This document shows, in pieces, positions 32,373-43,817 of a stretch of 64,000 nucleotides of DNA (position 1 is the first letter of the stretch; every line of letters begins with the position of its first letter). The DNA comes from Hyaloperonospora brassicae (lineage: Eukaryota; Oomycota; Peronosporomycetes; Peronosporales; Peronosporaceae): contig CANTFL010000173.1 in assembly GCA_947650285.1 (NCBI GenBank), forward strand, positions 62,001-126,000. Reading direction: 5' to 3'. The translations under genes were made by a program, and so were the position numbers. The notes beneath the pieces are model-generated. The model did not search any database, was not told the DNA's origin, and worked only from the letters and a program-made list of their open reading frames with translations.

Positions 32373-34966
32373 GGAGTATCTGCGGGAGGAGGACGCAGTA
32401 TACAGTTGGCATTTGTGCTGGAGAGGATACGGTCTCTTGTCTGACCGGGATTCATGGGCTCGAGACCGCGATGGGGATGTCCACTTTGGTGAAATCGCCT
32501 TTGTCGACGGTCCGAGGCGACCCTGGACCGATGTTTTCGTCCGAGTTGGGGACACCGGTCCATCAGCGTGACGTCGGCAGGGGATGCTCGTGTACTCATC
32601 GCTGCGGGGCCATCTGCCCGTTCGAAAGGATGGCTCTACCAGTCTTTCGTGGAATACACAATGGTGTCAACGCGTAGTCACGCACACACCGTTGCTCATA
32701 AACAGGCACACTACGACGTGTCGGGCAAGCCGCGGACTACTATCGAAGTTGCTGCTCGCTCGAGGCGTGACGGTCTTTGTTCACGGCTGTCTCAAGCAGC
32801 GGGATGCATCATAAAGTCTTGCTCGTTATAGCTGAGACCCAAACAGCCCAGCACAAGACCCAGTACCAAATGTGTTTCTTCGTCTCGTTCGATCAGATCG
32901 CTAGGCTACAGCAGCAAGAATCACAAAAACAAGGACGGGATATGCGAGCTGCTACCAGCGCGAAGCAAAAGGATCCCTTCCGTCGAAAGAGGCTCAAGTT
33001 TGAGCGCAAGCATGTGCCCGATCCTTTTCCGGATCAGGTAGGAGAATACAGGAGCGGTCGACTCATCGTACGATGACGACACCCTTCATCTGAAAATTCC
33101 CGTGTCGAGGAGATGCAAAAGTTTCGAGCAGTTGTTGCGACGCCCTCCAGCTACAGCCGCTCCGGCAGCTCGCAGCTGGAAGAAACCTGCCTCGTCTGAC
33201 TGAACGACAATGTTGATCGTGTGCGCGTTGCAGCCATAACATGCAACGTCGTGAGCGTCCCCTCTGCCACTGCATCCGGGCGGCCTTCGTCGTGGCTGCT
33301 TCAACTCGACACACATGTCCCCGGTCGTGTCGTTGAAACGACTTTTTGTGGATTGATCTTGTCTCGTCATTGCGTCGACACCGGAGCATGGCCGTGGTCA
33401 GTGTCCAGGACAGAGGTCGCTCTTTGCCTCGAAGACGGTCTAGCAGCATGAATCATGACACACAACACGAGTTGACGGGCCAATGCGCTCGGCTCGAGAA
33501 GAAGGAAGCGTTGCGACTAAGCTGCCGGTTGACTTCCAGCGGTGGTCAATAGCACCGTTTCGACATGCACTCGATCCACGTCGCTCCCATTTCGTTCGAG
33601 GGTTTGCGAACGGGCGATCCGGCGTCGTCTGCATTTCACCTGGCGGGGTGCACCTGGTCGTTCTTGCTTCGAATCCAGTCCGGAGGTCGAACATGCCGTT
33701 GTCAGACGCCGGGCAGATGCAATCAGCCGAACAGATTGTTTCGACCTCGCGGGAGAACAAGTAAGGAGCCCATCCAACTTGACGGCAGCTGGTTGTCTGC
33801 GCATCCGCTTCTCGCTGTGCCTGCATGACAGCGTGTCGCTTTGGACAAAATATTGCCGCAGTCCGTTCGAGCCGGACATGAGGCTGCAAAGCCAGTCGAG
33901 TGGGTGTGCGCGGTGGATGCGCGGGCGAAAAAAGAGCAGTCAGTGTCCTTTACAGTCGCGCACGAGCTTTGTTGCTGCTGTTGTTGCTGCTGCTGCTGCT
34001 GCTGGAAGGGTTTGACGCGACCGTAGTGACTGTCGACAGGCTCTGTGGTGGTGGTACTGCTCTTGACTTGCAAGTTGTATGGTCCATTCCACCGTCACGA
34101 AAGACGTGTACGGGATCGAGTAGTCCCGCAAAGCTGAAGTTCAGTCAAGTGGCCGTGAGACGTCGCCCAGTGTCGCTGACACCACTGACTCTCTTGCGTT
34201 TCGCCAGCCTCAGTCTCCGCTTCCGTGCTACAAGAGCTCCGCCCGCGACGTCCTGTCCACGCGACAGGTCCACGCACCTCAACGGTCTGCTCCGAGTCGA
34301 CCGACCGATCGATCGATCGATCAGCCGCCGAGCAGACCGCGTACATCCAGCGACTGGACGTAAATGATCGGAGCGTGTTGCAGAACGAGAAGTCGTGTCC
34401 GCGCGCGTGGCAACGGGTCGAGTCCGAGCCGCTCTACACTTGAACTCACTATGGTGCTGCTACTGGAATGTACCCAGTCTGACTGTCAGTCCGTCCGTCC
34501 GTCCGTCCGTCCGTCAGTCTGTTAGCGCCTCTGCAACACGAGACCGTTACGTAGCCAGTTCCACTGATTTCCTTCTTCTCTGTTTGTTTCTCCAGCCGAC
34601 AAAAGAGACCACCGACCAACATACACTAAAAATTCAACGACAAAAAAGGCCGTCAGTCGCCAAATTGCTCTGTCGCGGTCACAACACCCGACGCACACAA
34701 CCGCAACCACAACACACACACACGCGCGCGCGAGAGAGAGAGAGAGCGTAGTAGTAGTTGTAGTAGTAGTATTGTTCTTTTTCCTCCTCAAGTAATAGTA
34801 CTACTAGAACTACGACAGCTACTGCTACTGATACTATCCAGTCGAAGCTCTACGACTAATAGTGACAACCCGTCAGCTCGCGTCGAAGGAACGCAGTCCA
34901 AAGAAGAAGAAAGAAGAAGAGAGAGAGAAGAAGAAATAGGGAGAGAAGAAGGCGATTGCAAGTGAC
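32373..34966. other. Gene-poor region with microsatellites
   Basis: I see no supported gene. Notable are a GCT/GTT run at about 33971-34003, GATC repeats near 34306-34323, GTCC repeats at about 34488-34513, and a compound CA-CG-GA dinucleotide tract at about 34708-34746 followed by GTA repeats. The ~120 bp before 34967 are GAA-rich and are likely the 5' UTR of the next gene. Confidence 0.5.
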
Positions 34967-36526
34967 ATGCAGCGCAGCAGCTCATTGCAACCGCGTGCAG
35001 GTGTGCAAGCGGCCGACGCGGTGGCCGCTGTCTCCGACATGGAAGACGTGGCCAAGTGCAGTCGCAGCTCGCCGCCCGTGCCGGTGGAAGCCAGTGTCGT
35101 GAGCGACACGACCACGAGCAGCAGCGACCGCTCGCGCTCTAGTTCCTGCAGCAGCTCGGACTCGAGTGCGGACGCTCTGGACGACGACTATGGCGCCCAC
35201 GCGCTGGTGCTGTCGTCGTCGTCAGAAGACGACGAAGAGGAAGACGAAGAAGACGAAGAAGAGGACGAAGACAAGGACACGGGCTCTTGTGCCAGTGCAT
35301 TGCTGGTCAAGCCCATGACAATGAGACTGCAGGTGTGTCCTGTCGACGACTTGGCCGTCGAGGACGAAAAACGACGGCGACGGTCGCGGCGGCAGCGCAA
35401 GAGCAAGCAGACGCACGGCAAGAAGGTGCTGCTCAGCCGCGACACGAGCAGTCTCTCGTCCATGCCGAGTCCGATGCTGAGCCGCCCGCGTCGCCGTGGC
35501 AGCTCGCCAGCGCTCTTGGCCCCAGCGATGACTCCAAGCAGCACGTTGTCATCGTTGTCTGTGGGTGACAATGGTCCGGAGAGCACTCGAGACAATGGAC
35601 GTGCGTCAGCAGAGGCACGACTGCCATCACAACCATCATCATCATCTGCATCATCATCTGCTTCACCAGCGGTAGTCGAAGGTCCATCTTCTGCTTTGGA
35701 AACGGCAGTGCGTGCTCCGGCCGTCCCTTTGCTGCGTCGAAGGGACTCGGGCGCGATTCGTCGTCAGTACTGGAGCCAGTTGGGGTTTAGCTTGTCCCGC
35801 AGCGACTTGGAAAAGAGCACGGGCCGGAAGAAGGAGCGCCGCGACGGCCTCAAAGTGCGGCTCAATGACGTGGAGTGCAAGAACGACCAAGATGCCAAAG
35901 GCGGGTTTTTCCAGTTTATCGCGAGCTGGTACGCACCCGCGACCGCAGCGAGCAATGACAACCGGAGCTCGCGGAAAGAGAAGAGCCGGTCGCGGAGCGC
36001 GAGGCAATTGCGGCCGTCGCTGTCACGGCATTCCATGTCGAGCGTCGGCGACTTGAGCGAGACGTCTACGCGGCAAAAGGGCGTGCAGTTCAACCAAGAG
36101 GCCGAGCTGTTTTACATTCCGCTGCACCGGGACTACTCGAAGCGACAGCGCGACTGCATGTGGCCCACCCGTGCCGAGTTTATCGCCATGGTCGAGCGCA
36201 ACCTCGACGCCGTGTACGACGAGATGGAGCGCGAGTACGAGATGCAGCTCGAGAGTGAGCTCTTGGAGAACGAAGGCATGGCGCGTGAGGAGGCTCGACA
36301 GCGCACGGTCGAGTCACAGCAGCAGCGGCAGCAGATGGAGTCGGCCGCTACGGCGTCGGAAGGCAGTGTCTCGCCAGGCGCGCGAAGTCGCAGTTCGAGC
36401 GCGACGTCATCATCGGCGATGCCAATGCTCTCGTTGTCGCAGAAACACGTACTCGTGTCTCCTCGCGCGCGTTCGTCGCACGATTTGCGCTTTAAGTATT
36501 TGAAGCACCTTGGCATTCATAGTTAG
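34967..36526 (+). CDS. Ser-rich acidic protein with a conserved C-terminal block, unrecognised
   Basis: This is a 519-aa single-exon protein with an ATG start. Residues ~45-105 hold Ser-rich and Asp/Glu-rich runs (SSSSEDDEEEDEEDEEEDED), then a basic patch (KRRRRSRRQRKSK) that could be a nuclear-localisation signal. Residues ~160-245 are Ser/Pro-rich and probably disordered and phosphorylated. The part that looks conserved is ~365-420: KGVQFNQEAELFYIPLHRDY and SKRQRDCMWPTRAEFIAMVERN. Here a VxF-type sequence sits ahead of Tyr and Trp positions in a manner that recalls PP1-binding regulators, though I cannot prove this. A Gln/Glu-rich coiled-coil-like stretch follows. I do not recognise a family. 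Confidence 0.65.
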   Translation: MQRSSSLQPRAGVQAADAVAAVSDMEDVAKCSRSSPPVPVEASVVSDTTTSSSDRSRSSSCSSSDSSADALDDDYGAHALVLSSSSEDDEEEDEEDEEEDEDKDTGSCASALLVKPMTMRLQVCPVDDLAVEDEKRRRRSRRQRKSKQTHGKKVLLSRDTSSLSSMPSPMLSRPRRRGSSPALLAPAMTPSSTLSSLSVGDNGPESTRDNGRASAEARLPSQPSSSSASSSASPAVVEGPSSALETAVRAPAVPLLRRRDSGAIRRQYWSQLGFSLSRSDLEKSTGRKKERRDGLKVRLNDVECKNDQDAKGGFFQFIASWYAPATAASNDNRSSRKEKSRSRSARQLRPSLSRHSMSSVGDLSETSTRQKGVQFNQEAELFYIPLHRDYSKRQRDCMWPTRAEFIAMVERNLDAVYDEMEREYEMQLESELLENEGMAREEARQRTVESQQQRQQMESAATASEGSVSPGARSRSSSATSSSAMPMLSLSQKHVLVSPRARSSHDLRFKYLKHLGIHS

Positions 36527-36891
36527 GCTGCTGCATGAGCTGGCTGGACGGGTGCAGGCTGGATGGATGGATTGGCTGGATGGGTGCAGGATGGATGGAG
36601 CTGGTACGTTTGTTGCAATAAGGGTCGATACGGTCGGGCGTCGTCGTGACGCTGCTGCTGCGGTTGGTGCAGGCGGCGCAGTGAATTAAATAAAAGCGAG
36701 CTTGTTTTTTGTCTCGATTGTTGGTTTATCCAGTGATTGGATGATCGTTAATCAGCGATCAGACGACGGACTCAGATGCGCAAATTTAGTCGTTTGTGTG
36801 CACCATCAAACGAAAGGCTCCGAGTCCGTCTGATCGACCCACGTCCAGTGAGCGGGCGAGACGTTGTCGTGCTACGTCTGTCTCAAGTGCC
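36527..36891. other. 3' UTR and SRPK promoter region
   Basis: It contains degenerate TGGATGGA repeats (about 36540-36600) and an AATAAA at 36689-36694, a candidate polyadenylation signal for the upstream gene. The remainder should hold the SRPK promoter. Confidence 0.4.
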
Positions 36892-39780
36892 ATGGATGCG
36901 TCTGCCGTGCAGTCTGCTGTTATGGATACTCGATCCAGCGGTACGTTTATCGATCGATCTATCTATCTGTCGATCTATCTGTCGATCTATCTATCTATAT
37001 ATCAATTGATCTGCATGTTGATGACTCTTCGTCGCGTCTTATACTGCTTTTACTACCTCATAAACAAGCGATGCTATTGATTGTTTCGTTATTTATTATA
37101 ATTACTCATTTATTTATTTGTTTGTTTCTCGATGTACGCTTCGGGCTCTACAGCGACCGCGACGAAAGGGCATTTGCCGGTGGCTAAAAAGACGCGTCAT
37201 CGCAAGAAGAAGAAACGACATGGAGCTGCTGCTGCTGCTGCTGTAGTACCTCCTGCTGTAGCTGCAGCGACTCGGTCGTCAAGTCTGGAAAAAGCACTGG
37301 ACGAGACTGTGTCGGGATCATTTCATAGTGTAACTGGCTCGAATTCGACTGCGCATCGCTCGTTGTCGCCCTGCAGTGGTGGCTCTGCAGCGGAAAGAGG
37401 AGGCGACAAAGACGACGGAGCAGTAGAAGAAGAAGAAGAAGAAGAGGAGGAATTTGGAGACGACGAGTACTCGTCCGAGAGCGAGGACGAAGGGGAAAGT
37501 AGCTACAAAACGGGTGGCTACCACCGCGTCGAAGTCGGTGAAGTGTACAACGCGAGGTTCGAAGTGCTGGAAAAGCTCGGGTGGGGACATTTCTCGACGG
37601 TGTGGAAGTGTTTGGACCGAGAGACGGGAGCTACTGTTGCCTTGAAAGTGCAGAAGAGTGCTCGACATTACACGGACGCTGCGCGAGACGAGATCGAGTT
37701 GCTGGAGTGCACAGTACGTGCGGCAAAAGAGGCGCAGTCGGAGTCAATGGAGCAGCAGGAGGCCATCAAGGTGGTCCGTCTGGTCGACTCGTTCGAGCAC
37801 AAAGGGCCGAATGGCTTGCACGTGTGTATGGTATTCGAGATGATGGGGGACAACTTGCTGACCCTCATCAAGTACTATAACTACCAGGGAGTGCCGTTGC
37901 GGCTGGTCCAGCGTCTTACGAGGGATATGATGAAAGGGCTGGCTTTCTTGCACGAAAAGTGCAAGATCATTCACACTGACCTAAAGCCCGAGAACGTGTT
38001 GCTCACGCATCATATCCCGCAGCTCCCGAAAATTCGCAAGACACAGTGGGACGAGTTCCGTGCGACGCGGCTTGCAGGACGTGGAAAGAATGCAGGCGTT
38101 GCTCGAGACGAATGCAAATTGACCGGTCATGTTGCCAACGGAGCTGTTGCCTCTACTGCCGGTAGCGCTGAAGTGTCGAAAGAAGAGAAGAAGCGTCTGA
38201 AGAACCGACTGAAAAAGAAGAGGCAAAAGCAGCGAAAACAGTGTGAGAGAGCTGGACGGGAAGCTTCTACCGATGGTGGTATTGCAAGTAACAAAGTGGA
38301 TAGCACTGCACGCCTCAGTCTTACCGCTGATGACGCCTCTGTCAATAGCTTGAGAGATAGTCTGTCGCAACTCGCGTTCTCTACTCGCACCGACGACACT
38401 TCACCATGCGATGAAACCTTCAAGTCCAACTTTGCTGGACATGCAGTTGATTGCACTTCCGGATCGTCCGACGTGACGCGGATATGGTATCGACAAGTGG
38501 GAGAGCATGGCAACGAAGAAGAAAGAGATTGGGTACATATACCTCCAGAATTTGCGGCACGGGTGATGCTGCTGCTCCCCGAGGGTCGTGTTGCTGGTTC
38601 GAAGCAAAAGGAGCGTGAATTCACGATGAGTGTGGCCGCAGAGTCAACGCGATCACCAATTGATCACGCAAGCGATCACGGAAAGGACGATGAAGCTGTG
38701 GAGACATCCTTCGTGTTACGATATCTAGACCACGTGGATAACGATGTGATGCAGTCGATGGAAGAACAGGTGTTAGGACTGTGTGGCCACAAAGTTGCCT
38801 CGACAACAAAAGGGGCGTATCGTGTGTGGAGACTCGAGTTTGATGCAAGATACACGCACGCTGTGCTATGTGCGTACCTAGTGCTGCTTTCCTTGCGTGT
38901 CTCTTTGTGCTGACGTCGCCTTGTCGCTATGTTGTTAGACTATCTGGAACATCGCATTGAAGGTCTCAGTTTCTTGAACATCGCGCCTTCTTCTGGTCTT
39001 GCGCTTCCTGGGTTCTTCTTACCCAAGCCACTTGGTGACCAGGATATCGAGCGCGTGGTGAATGACACGGACACGGGCAAAAGCGATCCTGCTGCCGACG
39101 TCATCATACAAGGAATGAATTTTGCAGCGTTGGTAGACTCCCTCGAAAGCGTTTTGGAGGTAATGCCGCTTCGACAAAGACTGGATCGCTGGGCCTCGCG
39201 TTTGAACGAGATCGCGAATGGTGAACTGTTTGACGTCATGAAGCTCAATGCGAAGATCTGCGACTTGGGCAATGCGTGTTGGACCACGAAACACTTTACG
39301 GACGACATCCAGACACGCCAGTACCGTTGTCCCGAGGTCATCCTGGGCAAACGTTACGACACGTCGGCAGATATTTGGTCCATGGCGTGCTTCGTGTTTG
39401 AGCTGCTGACAGGAGACTTGCTTTTTGATCCAAAACATGGCCGCAACTTCAATCGCGACGAGGACCACTTGGCGCAAATGATTGAATTGCTCGGTCGAAT
39501 GCCGAAGTCCATCACCGGGTCTCGGCACGGTTCCCGTGACTTTTTCAACCGCAAGGGCGATCTGAAACGAATTCGCAACCTCAAGTATTGGAGCCTGCAG
39601 CAAGTGCTTATCGAGAAGTATCGCTTCTCGCGCGCTGACGCAGAATGTCTAGCATCATTCCTGAGTCCCATGCTGCGCTACGAGCCGTCAAAGCGTGCTA
39701 CAGCAAATGAATGCCTGGCACACCCGTGGCTTGCACATGTCGACGACGTTGTGGACAAGAAGAAGAATGATGGCAAGTAG
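36892..39780 (+). CDS. SRPK-type serine/threonine (SR-protein) kinase, three exons
   Basis: I infer exons 36892-36940, 37154-38869 and 38939-39780 (introns of 213 and 69 nt, both phase 1), giving 868 aa. The first exon is inferred from phase and consensus: ATG at 36892, donor GTACGT, acceptor CTACAG. If it is wrong, an ATG at 37132 opens the same frame. A basic then acidic N-terminus precedes the kinase: LGWGHFSTVWKCLD (glycine loop), VALKVQKSA (VAIK Lys), HTDLKPENVLL (catalytic loop), then a ~300-residue spacer with a basic EEKKRLKNRLKKKRQKQRKQ run. KICDLGNACW (DFG as DLG) and RQYRCPEVILG (activation segment) come next. The split kinase domain with a large spacer, HTDLKPEN and DLGNACW are SRPK hallmarks. 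SRPKs phosphorylate Arg-Ser splicing factors, and the spacer controls location. Confidence 0.9.
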
Positions 39781-40349
39781 AGAAGTTTGCTGATAGAGAA
39801 GTCGCGTGGAGTGGCACGAGATGCTCGACGTTGGCATTTGCTGTCGGGCGCTGGCTTTCCATTGGAGCATGAAATCGTTTCGCGTCGAAGTTAATGCAGC
39901 TCAAGCGGATGCGTATAACCGTAGTCGGGCGTGTTGACGTGTACTGCCGAAACGTGTCTTTTGCTTTGACTGTACGTCAAGAATCGGTGGCCACGATGGG
40001 AGGAAGCGTTGAGCTGATCTATCGAAAAGCAGACAACGAACCGCCGTCGATGCTGGTTGTGCCCAACTCGCCTTCCACCTATATTTGCTAAGAGTCGGGT
40101 GTACCCTAAGTTGACCAGCTCAGTAGATGGGTGCGCTATGGTATCGGTGTCATTGTTGATTGGGGAGGCATAAGACGGACTGTTTACTTAAAATCGAGGT
40201 GGTAGACTGCCTCGTCGACACATCATGATCCAGTCACAGCAGCACTAGCTTTTCGTTTATCTTTGCCTTGGCAAGACGCGTCCATCCAAGCAGTACTTAC
40301 CACTTGACGAATAGCACGAAGATGCAGAGTGTAAATGAAGGACCCAACG
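39781..40349. other. Intergenic region between convergent genes
   Basis: These 569 bp separate the stops of the SRPK gene and the RhoGDI gene. No coding frame or repeat is supported. Confidence 0.4.
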
Positions 40350-41368
40350 TCAGGCTCGCTTGATCTCTGTGTCATATAGCCGCCAGGCACGTATCAGTCT
40401 TCTCTACTCTCTTTCCGCCATACAACGATCTATCTGCCTTCGCGCAATCAAAAAACGTACCAAACGTGTACAACTGCTCCAGATGCTTGACGTGGTCATC
40501 ATCTACAAACGTGAACTTGCCCGTGTACTTGCCACGATAGAAAAGCCCTGACGGCGCTTCTATCCATTCTTGACGAGGAAAGACAAACACGTAGCTCTCG
40601 GATCGTGGAGCGTACGACCCCAACACGATTTCGTCCCGTGTGGCCGCCACTGCCTTCTTGACGTGATTGCAAAAGCGCAACCCACTCACAATGGTCCCAT
40701 TGACTCGAAACGAAATGACAAAGCGGTACTGACAGCTCTCCGTCAGCACAAAAGGCGTCGCATGCATCCGTTCGACACTTTCAGGCGTTGACAATTTGTA
40801 CACAATGTCTTCGCGTCCGTCTTCACGGAACTCGACCTTGAACTCCTCGACGACCACACGACGTGCGTCGCCCTTGTCTATCGCATGCACACACAAACAC
40901 ATGGATACACAAACACGACAAGATCAATCCGGTGTTTCACGCAACATCCTTGCATCCAGGTGCAAAACCGATCATATCCTTCAATGTAGGCAGATATGAC
41001 CATCGTGATGCCATACATACATACATACATACATACATACATACATACATACATACATACATACATACATACATACATACATACATACATACATACATAC
41101 ATACATACATACATACATACATACATACATACATACATACATACATACATACATACATCGACGACATATGAACTCCGTGACATATCGACTTCGAGCTCGT
41201 CATACAACTCGATACACGTGTATATCGATCTGCTAATGACGTGACGGTACCTCCACGATCGCCATGCGCAGCGGCGCCCAACAGTCGTTCCTTGTACCTC
41301 CGTAGACTCTCATCTTCTGCGTCTTTGGCAAGCAACTCGTCGATCGATGCAATGGCGTGGGCGCTCAT
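40350..41368 (-). CDS. Rho GDP-dissociation inhibitor, three exons
   Basis: On the minus strand I infer exons 41251-41368, 40461-40877 and 40350-40366 (introns of 373 and 94 nt, both phase 1), giving 183 aa. Residues ~5-35 hold the N-terminal regulatory arm (DELLAKDAEDESLRRYKERLLG), typical of RhoGDI. The immunoglobulin-like domain has CQYRFVISFRVNGTIVSGLRFCNHVKK and VLGSYAPRSESYVFVFPRQEWIEAPSGLFYRGKYTGKFTFVDDDHVKHL. The tiny last exon supplies the final strand (YTFEIKRA), matching the family's C-terminal strand, and so supports the splice choice. RhoGDI holds prenylated Rho/Rac GTPases in the cytosol and controls their membrane cycling, which matters for hyphal tip growth. It lies divergent from bystin. 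Its first intron is filled by a CATA microsatellite. Confidence 0.88.
41012..41158. repeat. (CATA)n microsatellite in the first RhoGDI intron
   Basis: About 147 bp of uninterrupted CATA units (roughly 37 copies, TATG on the coding strand) lie within the 373-nt intron at 40878-41250. Confidence 0.97.
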
Positions 41369-41942
41369 CTGGACATATCATCCACAAGATAAATAAAGTT
41401 TAGCATGATATGTATACACGTATCGATTGTTGTACCCCGTGCTCTCACGACCCCGACGCCGAAACGTCTTTTTTGCTTCCAGCGTTCGACAAGATGTATA
41501 CACGAGAAACGCACTGTATACGTCGAAGGCTCGTCATTGTCGGTACGCGATTGGTGCCTCTCTCGAGTGATACGACCAGTCGTCCTGGCGTCGGTGCACA
41601 CGGGTGCAAGTGAACCGTCTGTCGCTGCTCTCGCGTTCATGGCAGTGACAGGCTCCTCGCCGCCTCCGTCGACACGTTGCCAAACCGACTTTGTTTACAA
41701 CGCACGCTTTTTCCTGCAAGCTGGCCACGCGTGATAGAGCAGACAATTGACGCGTCTCACAGCAAAAGTTCTCTACCGATCCATCACGCTATCCCTATCG
41801 CAATCTATTCCACTCTCTCTTCTCTTCTCTAATCTCTCTCTATTTCCGCTATTTCCTCTATTTCCTCTATTTAGTCGTTCGCCCATCGACTTGAGCCAAG
41901 TCAGCTCGCGGCCAGTCATTCATTCCTCAAGCGTCGCGGACA
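41369..41942. promoter_or_regulatory. Divergent promoter region of RhoGDI and bystin
   Basis: These 574 bp separate two start codons that point away from each other. A CT-rich tract (about 41795-41875, CTCTATTTC-type repeats) lies 70-150 bp upstream of the bystin ATG and could be a promoter element or 5' UTR. No other motif was identified. Confidence 0.4.
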
Positions 41943-43289
41943 ATGCCAAAGTCAGCGAAGTCGAAGCCCAAGCGGACGTGTCCGCTCGAGAAGCAGCTGG
42001 CGTTCGACAACAAGCCATGGTACGACCACAGCGCAAAGAGCGGCCCCTCGGCCAACGGCCACATGGACGACGACGACAATGACGACGACAATGACGACGA
42101 CATGGCGCCAGACGTTGTGCCGGAGAAGTTGAGTCGCCGGACGTTGGCGCTCGCGCGGCAGCAACAGGTCGAAGAGCAGCAGCGGCAGCAGAAGGAGCGG
42201 ACCCGTCGAGTCGGTCGACAATCGGCTGCGTCAGCTGCAGGACCACAGGTCGACGTCGACAAGAGCAGTGACGAGTCGGACGAGGACGAGCTGAAGGACG
42301 TCGCTGACGTGGACATGGACGAGTGCGACGGCCAGGAGGACCTCGTGCGTGTGAATGGCGACTACGTGGAAGAAGTTGAACTGTGCGACGACGACGAGGA
42401 AGCGCTTGCGGCGTTTAGCGTGGGCGCCCCCGAGCGTCGGAATCTCGCCGACATTATCATGGACAAGATCTTTGAGAAAGAGGCGCGGGATCGCGGCGAG
42501 GGGCCCGAGCAGGACGAAGATGTGCTGCAACGGGGCAAGTTTGACGCCAAGATCGTGCAAGTGTACACGGGCGTGGGCAAGATCTTGCAGCGCTACACGT
42601 CGGGCAAGTTGCCCAAAGCGTTCAAAGTGATCCCGAGCTTGAGTTACTGGGAAGACATTCTGTGGCTCACGAGTCCAGCAAAGTGGTCGCCTCATGCAAT
42701 GCGCGCCGCCACGCGCTTGTTCGCGTCCAACTTGAACCCAAAGATGGCGCAGCGCTTCTTCAACATCTTTCTCCTCGAGCACGTGCGACAAGACATTCAC
42801 GAGAACAAGCGGCTGAACTTTCACTTGTACATGGCGCTCAAGAAGGCGCTGTACAAACCCCAGGCGTTCTTCAAAGGGATTGTCATCCCGCTCTGTGAGA
42901 GCCGGAACTGCACGCAGCGAGAAGCTGCAATCGTTGGCAGTGTCTTGTCCAAAGTGTCGGTGCCCGTGATCCATTCCGCGGCAACGCTGATGAAGCTCGC
43001 GTCCATGGAGTACGCCGGCGGCAACAGCATGTTTATCCGCGTGCTGCTCAACAAGAAGTACAGTCTGCCCACGCGCGTGATCGCCGAGTTGAGTCAGCAC
43101 TTTGTGCGCTTCACGTCCGACACGCGCACGCTGCCCGTGTTGTGGCACCAGTCGCTGCTCGTGTTTGCGCAGCGCTACAAGAACGACATTCCCAAGCAGC
43201 ACAAGGAAGCGATGAAAGCGCTGTTCAAGCAGCACTTTCACCACCAGATCACGCCCGAGATCCGTCGCGAGCTCTACAACGAGGCGTAG
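41943..43289 (+). CDS. Bystin (Enp1) 40S ribosome-assembly factor
   Basis: This is a 448-aa single-exon protein with an ATG start. The N-terminal ~160 residues are charged and low-complexity (DDDDNDDDNDDD, Gln/Arg-rich). The conserved bystin domain fills ~160-448: RRNLADIIMDKIFEKE, VYTGVGKILQRYTSGKLPKAFKVIPSL, WEDILWLTSPAKWSPHAMRAATRLFASNL, FFNIFLLEHVRQDI, LYMALKKALYKPQAFFKGIVIPLCES and a C-terminal HQITPEIRRELYN. The length matches human bystin (~437 aa) and yeast Enp1 (~483 aa). The protein binds pre-40S particles in the nucleolus and is exported with them. It is required for 18S rRNA maturation. With SBDS and the Rsa3-like protein, it is one of three ribosome-assembly genes in this window. 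Confidence 0.96.
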   Translation: MPKSAKSKPKRTCPLEKQLAFDNKPWYDHSAKSGPSANGHMDDDDNDDDNDDDMAPDVVPEKLSRRTLALARQQQVEEQQRQQKERTRRVGRQSAASAAGPQVDVDKSSDESDEDELKDVADVDMDECDGQEDLVRVNGDYVEEVELCDDDEEALAAFSVGAPERRNLADIIMDKIFEKEARDRGEGPEQDEDVLQRGKFDAKIVQVYTGVGKILQRYTSGKLPKAFKVIPSLSYWEDILWLTSPAKWSPHAMRAATRLFASNLNPKMAQRFFNIFLLEHVRQDIHENKRLNFHLYMALKKALYKPQAFFKGIVIPLCESRNCTQREAAIVGSVLSKVSVPVIHSAATLMKLASMEYAGGNSMFIRVLLNKKYSLPTRVIAELSQHFVRFTSDTRTLPVLWHQSLLVFAQRYKNDIPKQHKEAMKALFKQHFHHQITPEIRRELYNEA

Positions 43290-43817
43290 GCGACAAGAGC
43301 GAACAAGTAGAACACCATGAGGATGGAGCAGAAGATGAGAAAGAAGACGATGAGGATGGAGCAGAAGATGAGAAAGAAGACGATGAGGATGGAGACCCTA
43401 ACGAAAACACGACGAGTTTGTATGTATACGCAATCGCTTGCTACCACACTTGTAGTCGTGCAAACGGTCTGTCCACACCGGAATGGGAGCGTTGCAGCAG
43501 ATGAATTCATCTATTCATCTACGTACATGCGTAGATGGGTACGTAGCTTGCTGGGGACATACTGAAACGGGTACTTAGTTAGATAGATCGACGGGTTCGC
43601 GCGTAACAAGGAGAGCTGTTGGCACACCCGATATTTCGTTCCTTTCCACGCTTTTTCGTCGACGGTCTCACTTACTGCGCTGTGAAAAAGAGACAGACAA
43701 ACAGATATCGATCCACCTGCCAAGTAGTCCCTCAAGTCGTCATCGGGTCGACATTGACCACCTACGACCACATTGACAACATCCTCCTCCTCCTCCTCCT
43801 CATCCGTATCAGTAATA
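43290..43817. other. Intergenic region between bystin and NECAP
   Basis: Apart from the minisatellite, no coding feature is supported. A minus-strand open frame at 43511-43909 starts at TTG and overlaps the NECAP 5' end, so I treat it as a shadow. Confidence 0.4.
43317..43394. repeat. 33-bp minisatellite after the bystin gene
   Basis: A 33-bp unit starting ATGAGGATGGAGCAGAAGATG is present twice perfectly with a third partial copy, beginning 27 bp after the bystin stop. It lies in the 3' UTR or the NECAP promoter. The acidic frame across it is not linked to a start codon of either gene. Confidence 0.9.

Noticed and set aside
41012..41158. CATA array considered as a CRISPR-like or satellite array
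   Set aside because: It is a plain tetranucleotide microsatellite without spacers.
42231..43244. 337-codon minus-strand frame opposite bystin
   Set aside because: It is antisense to a strongly conserved bystin domain and has His/Leu/Val-rich composition typical of a shadow of a GC-rich gene.
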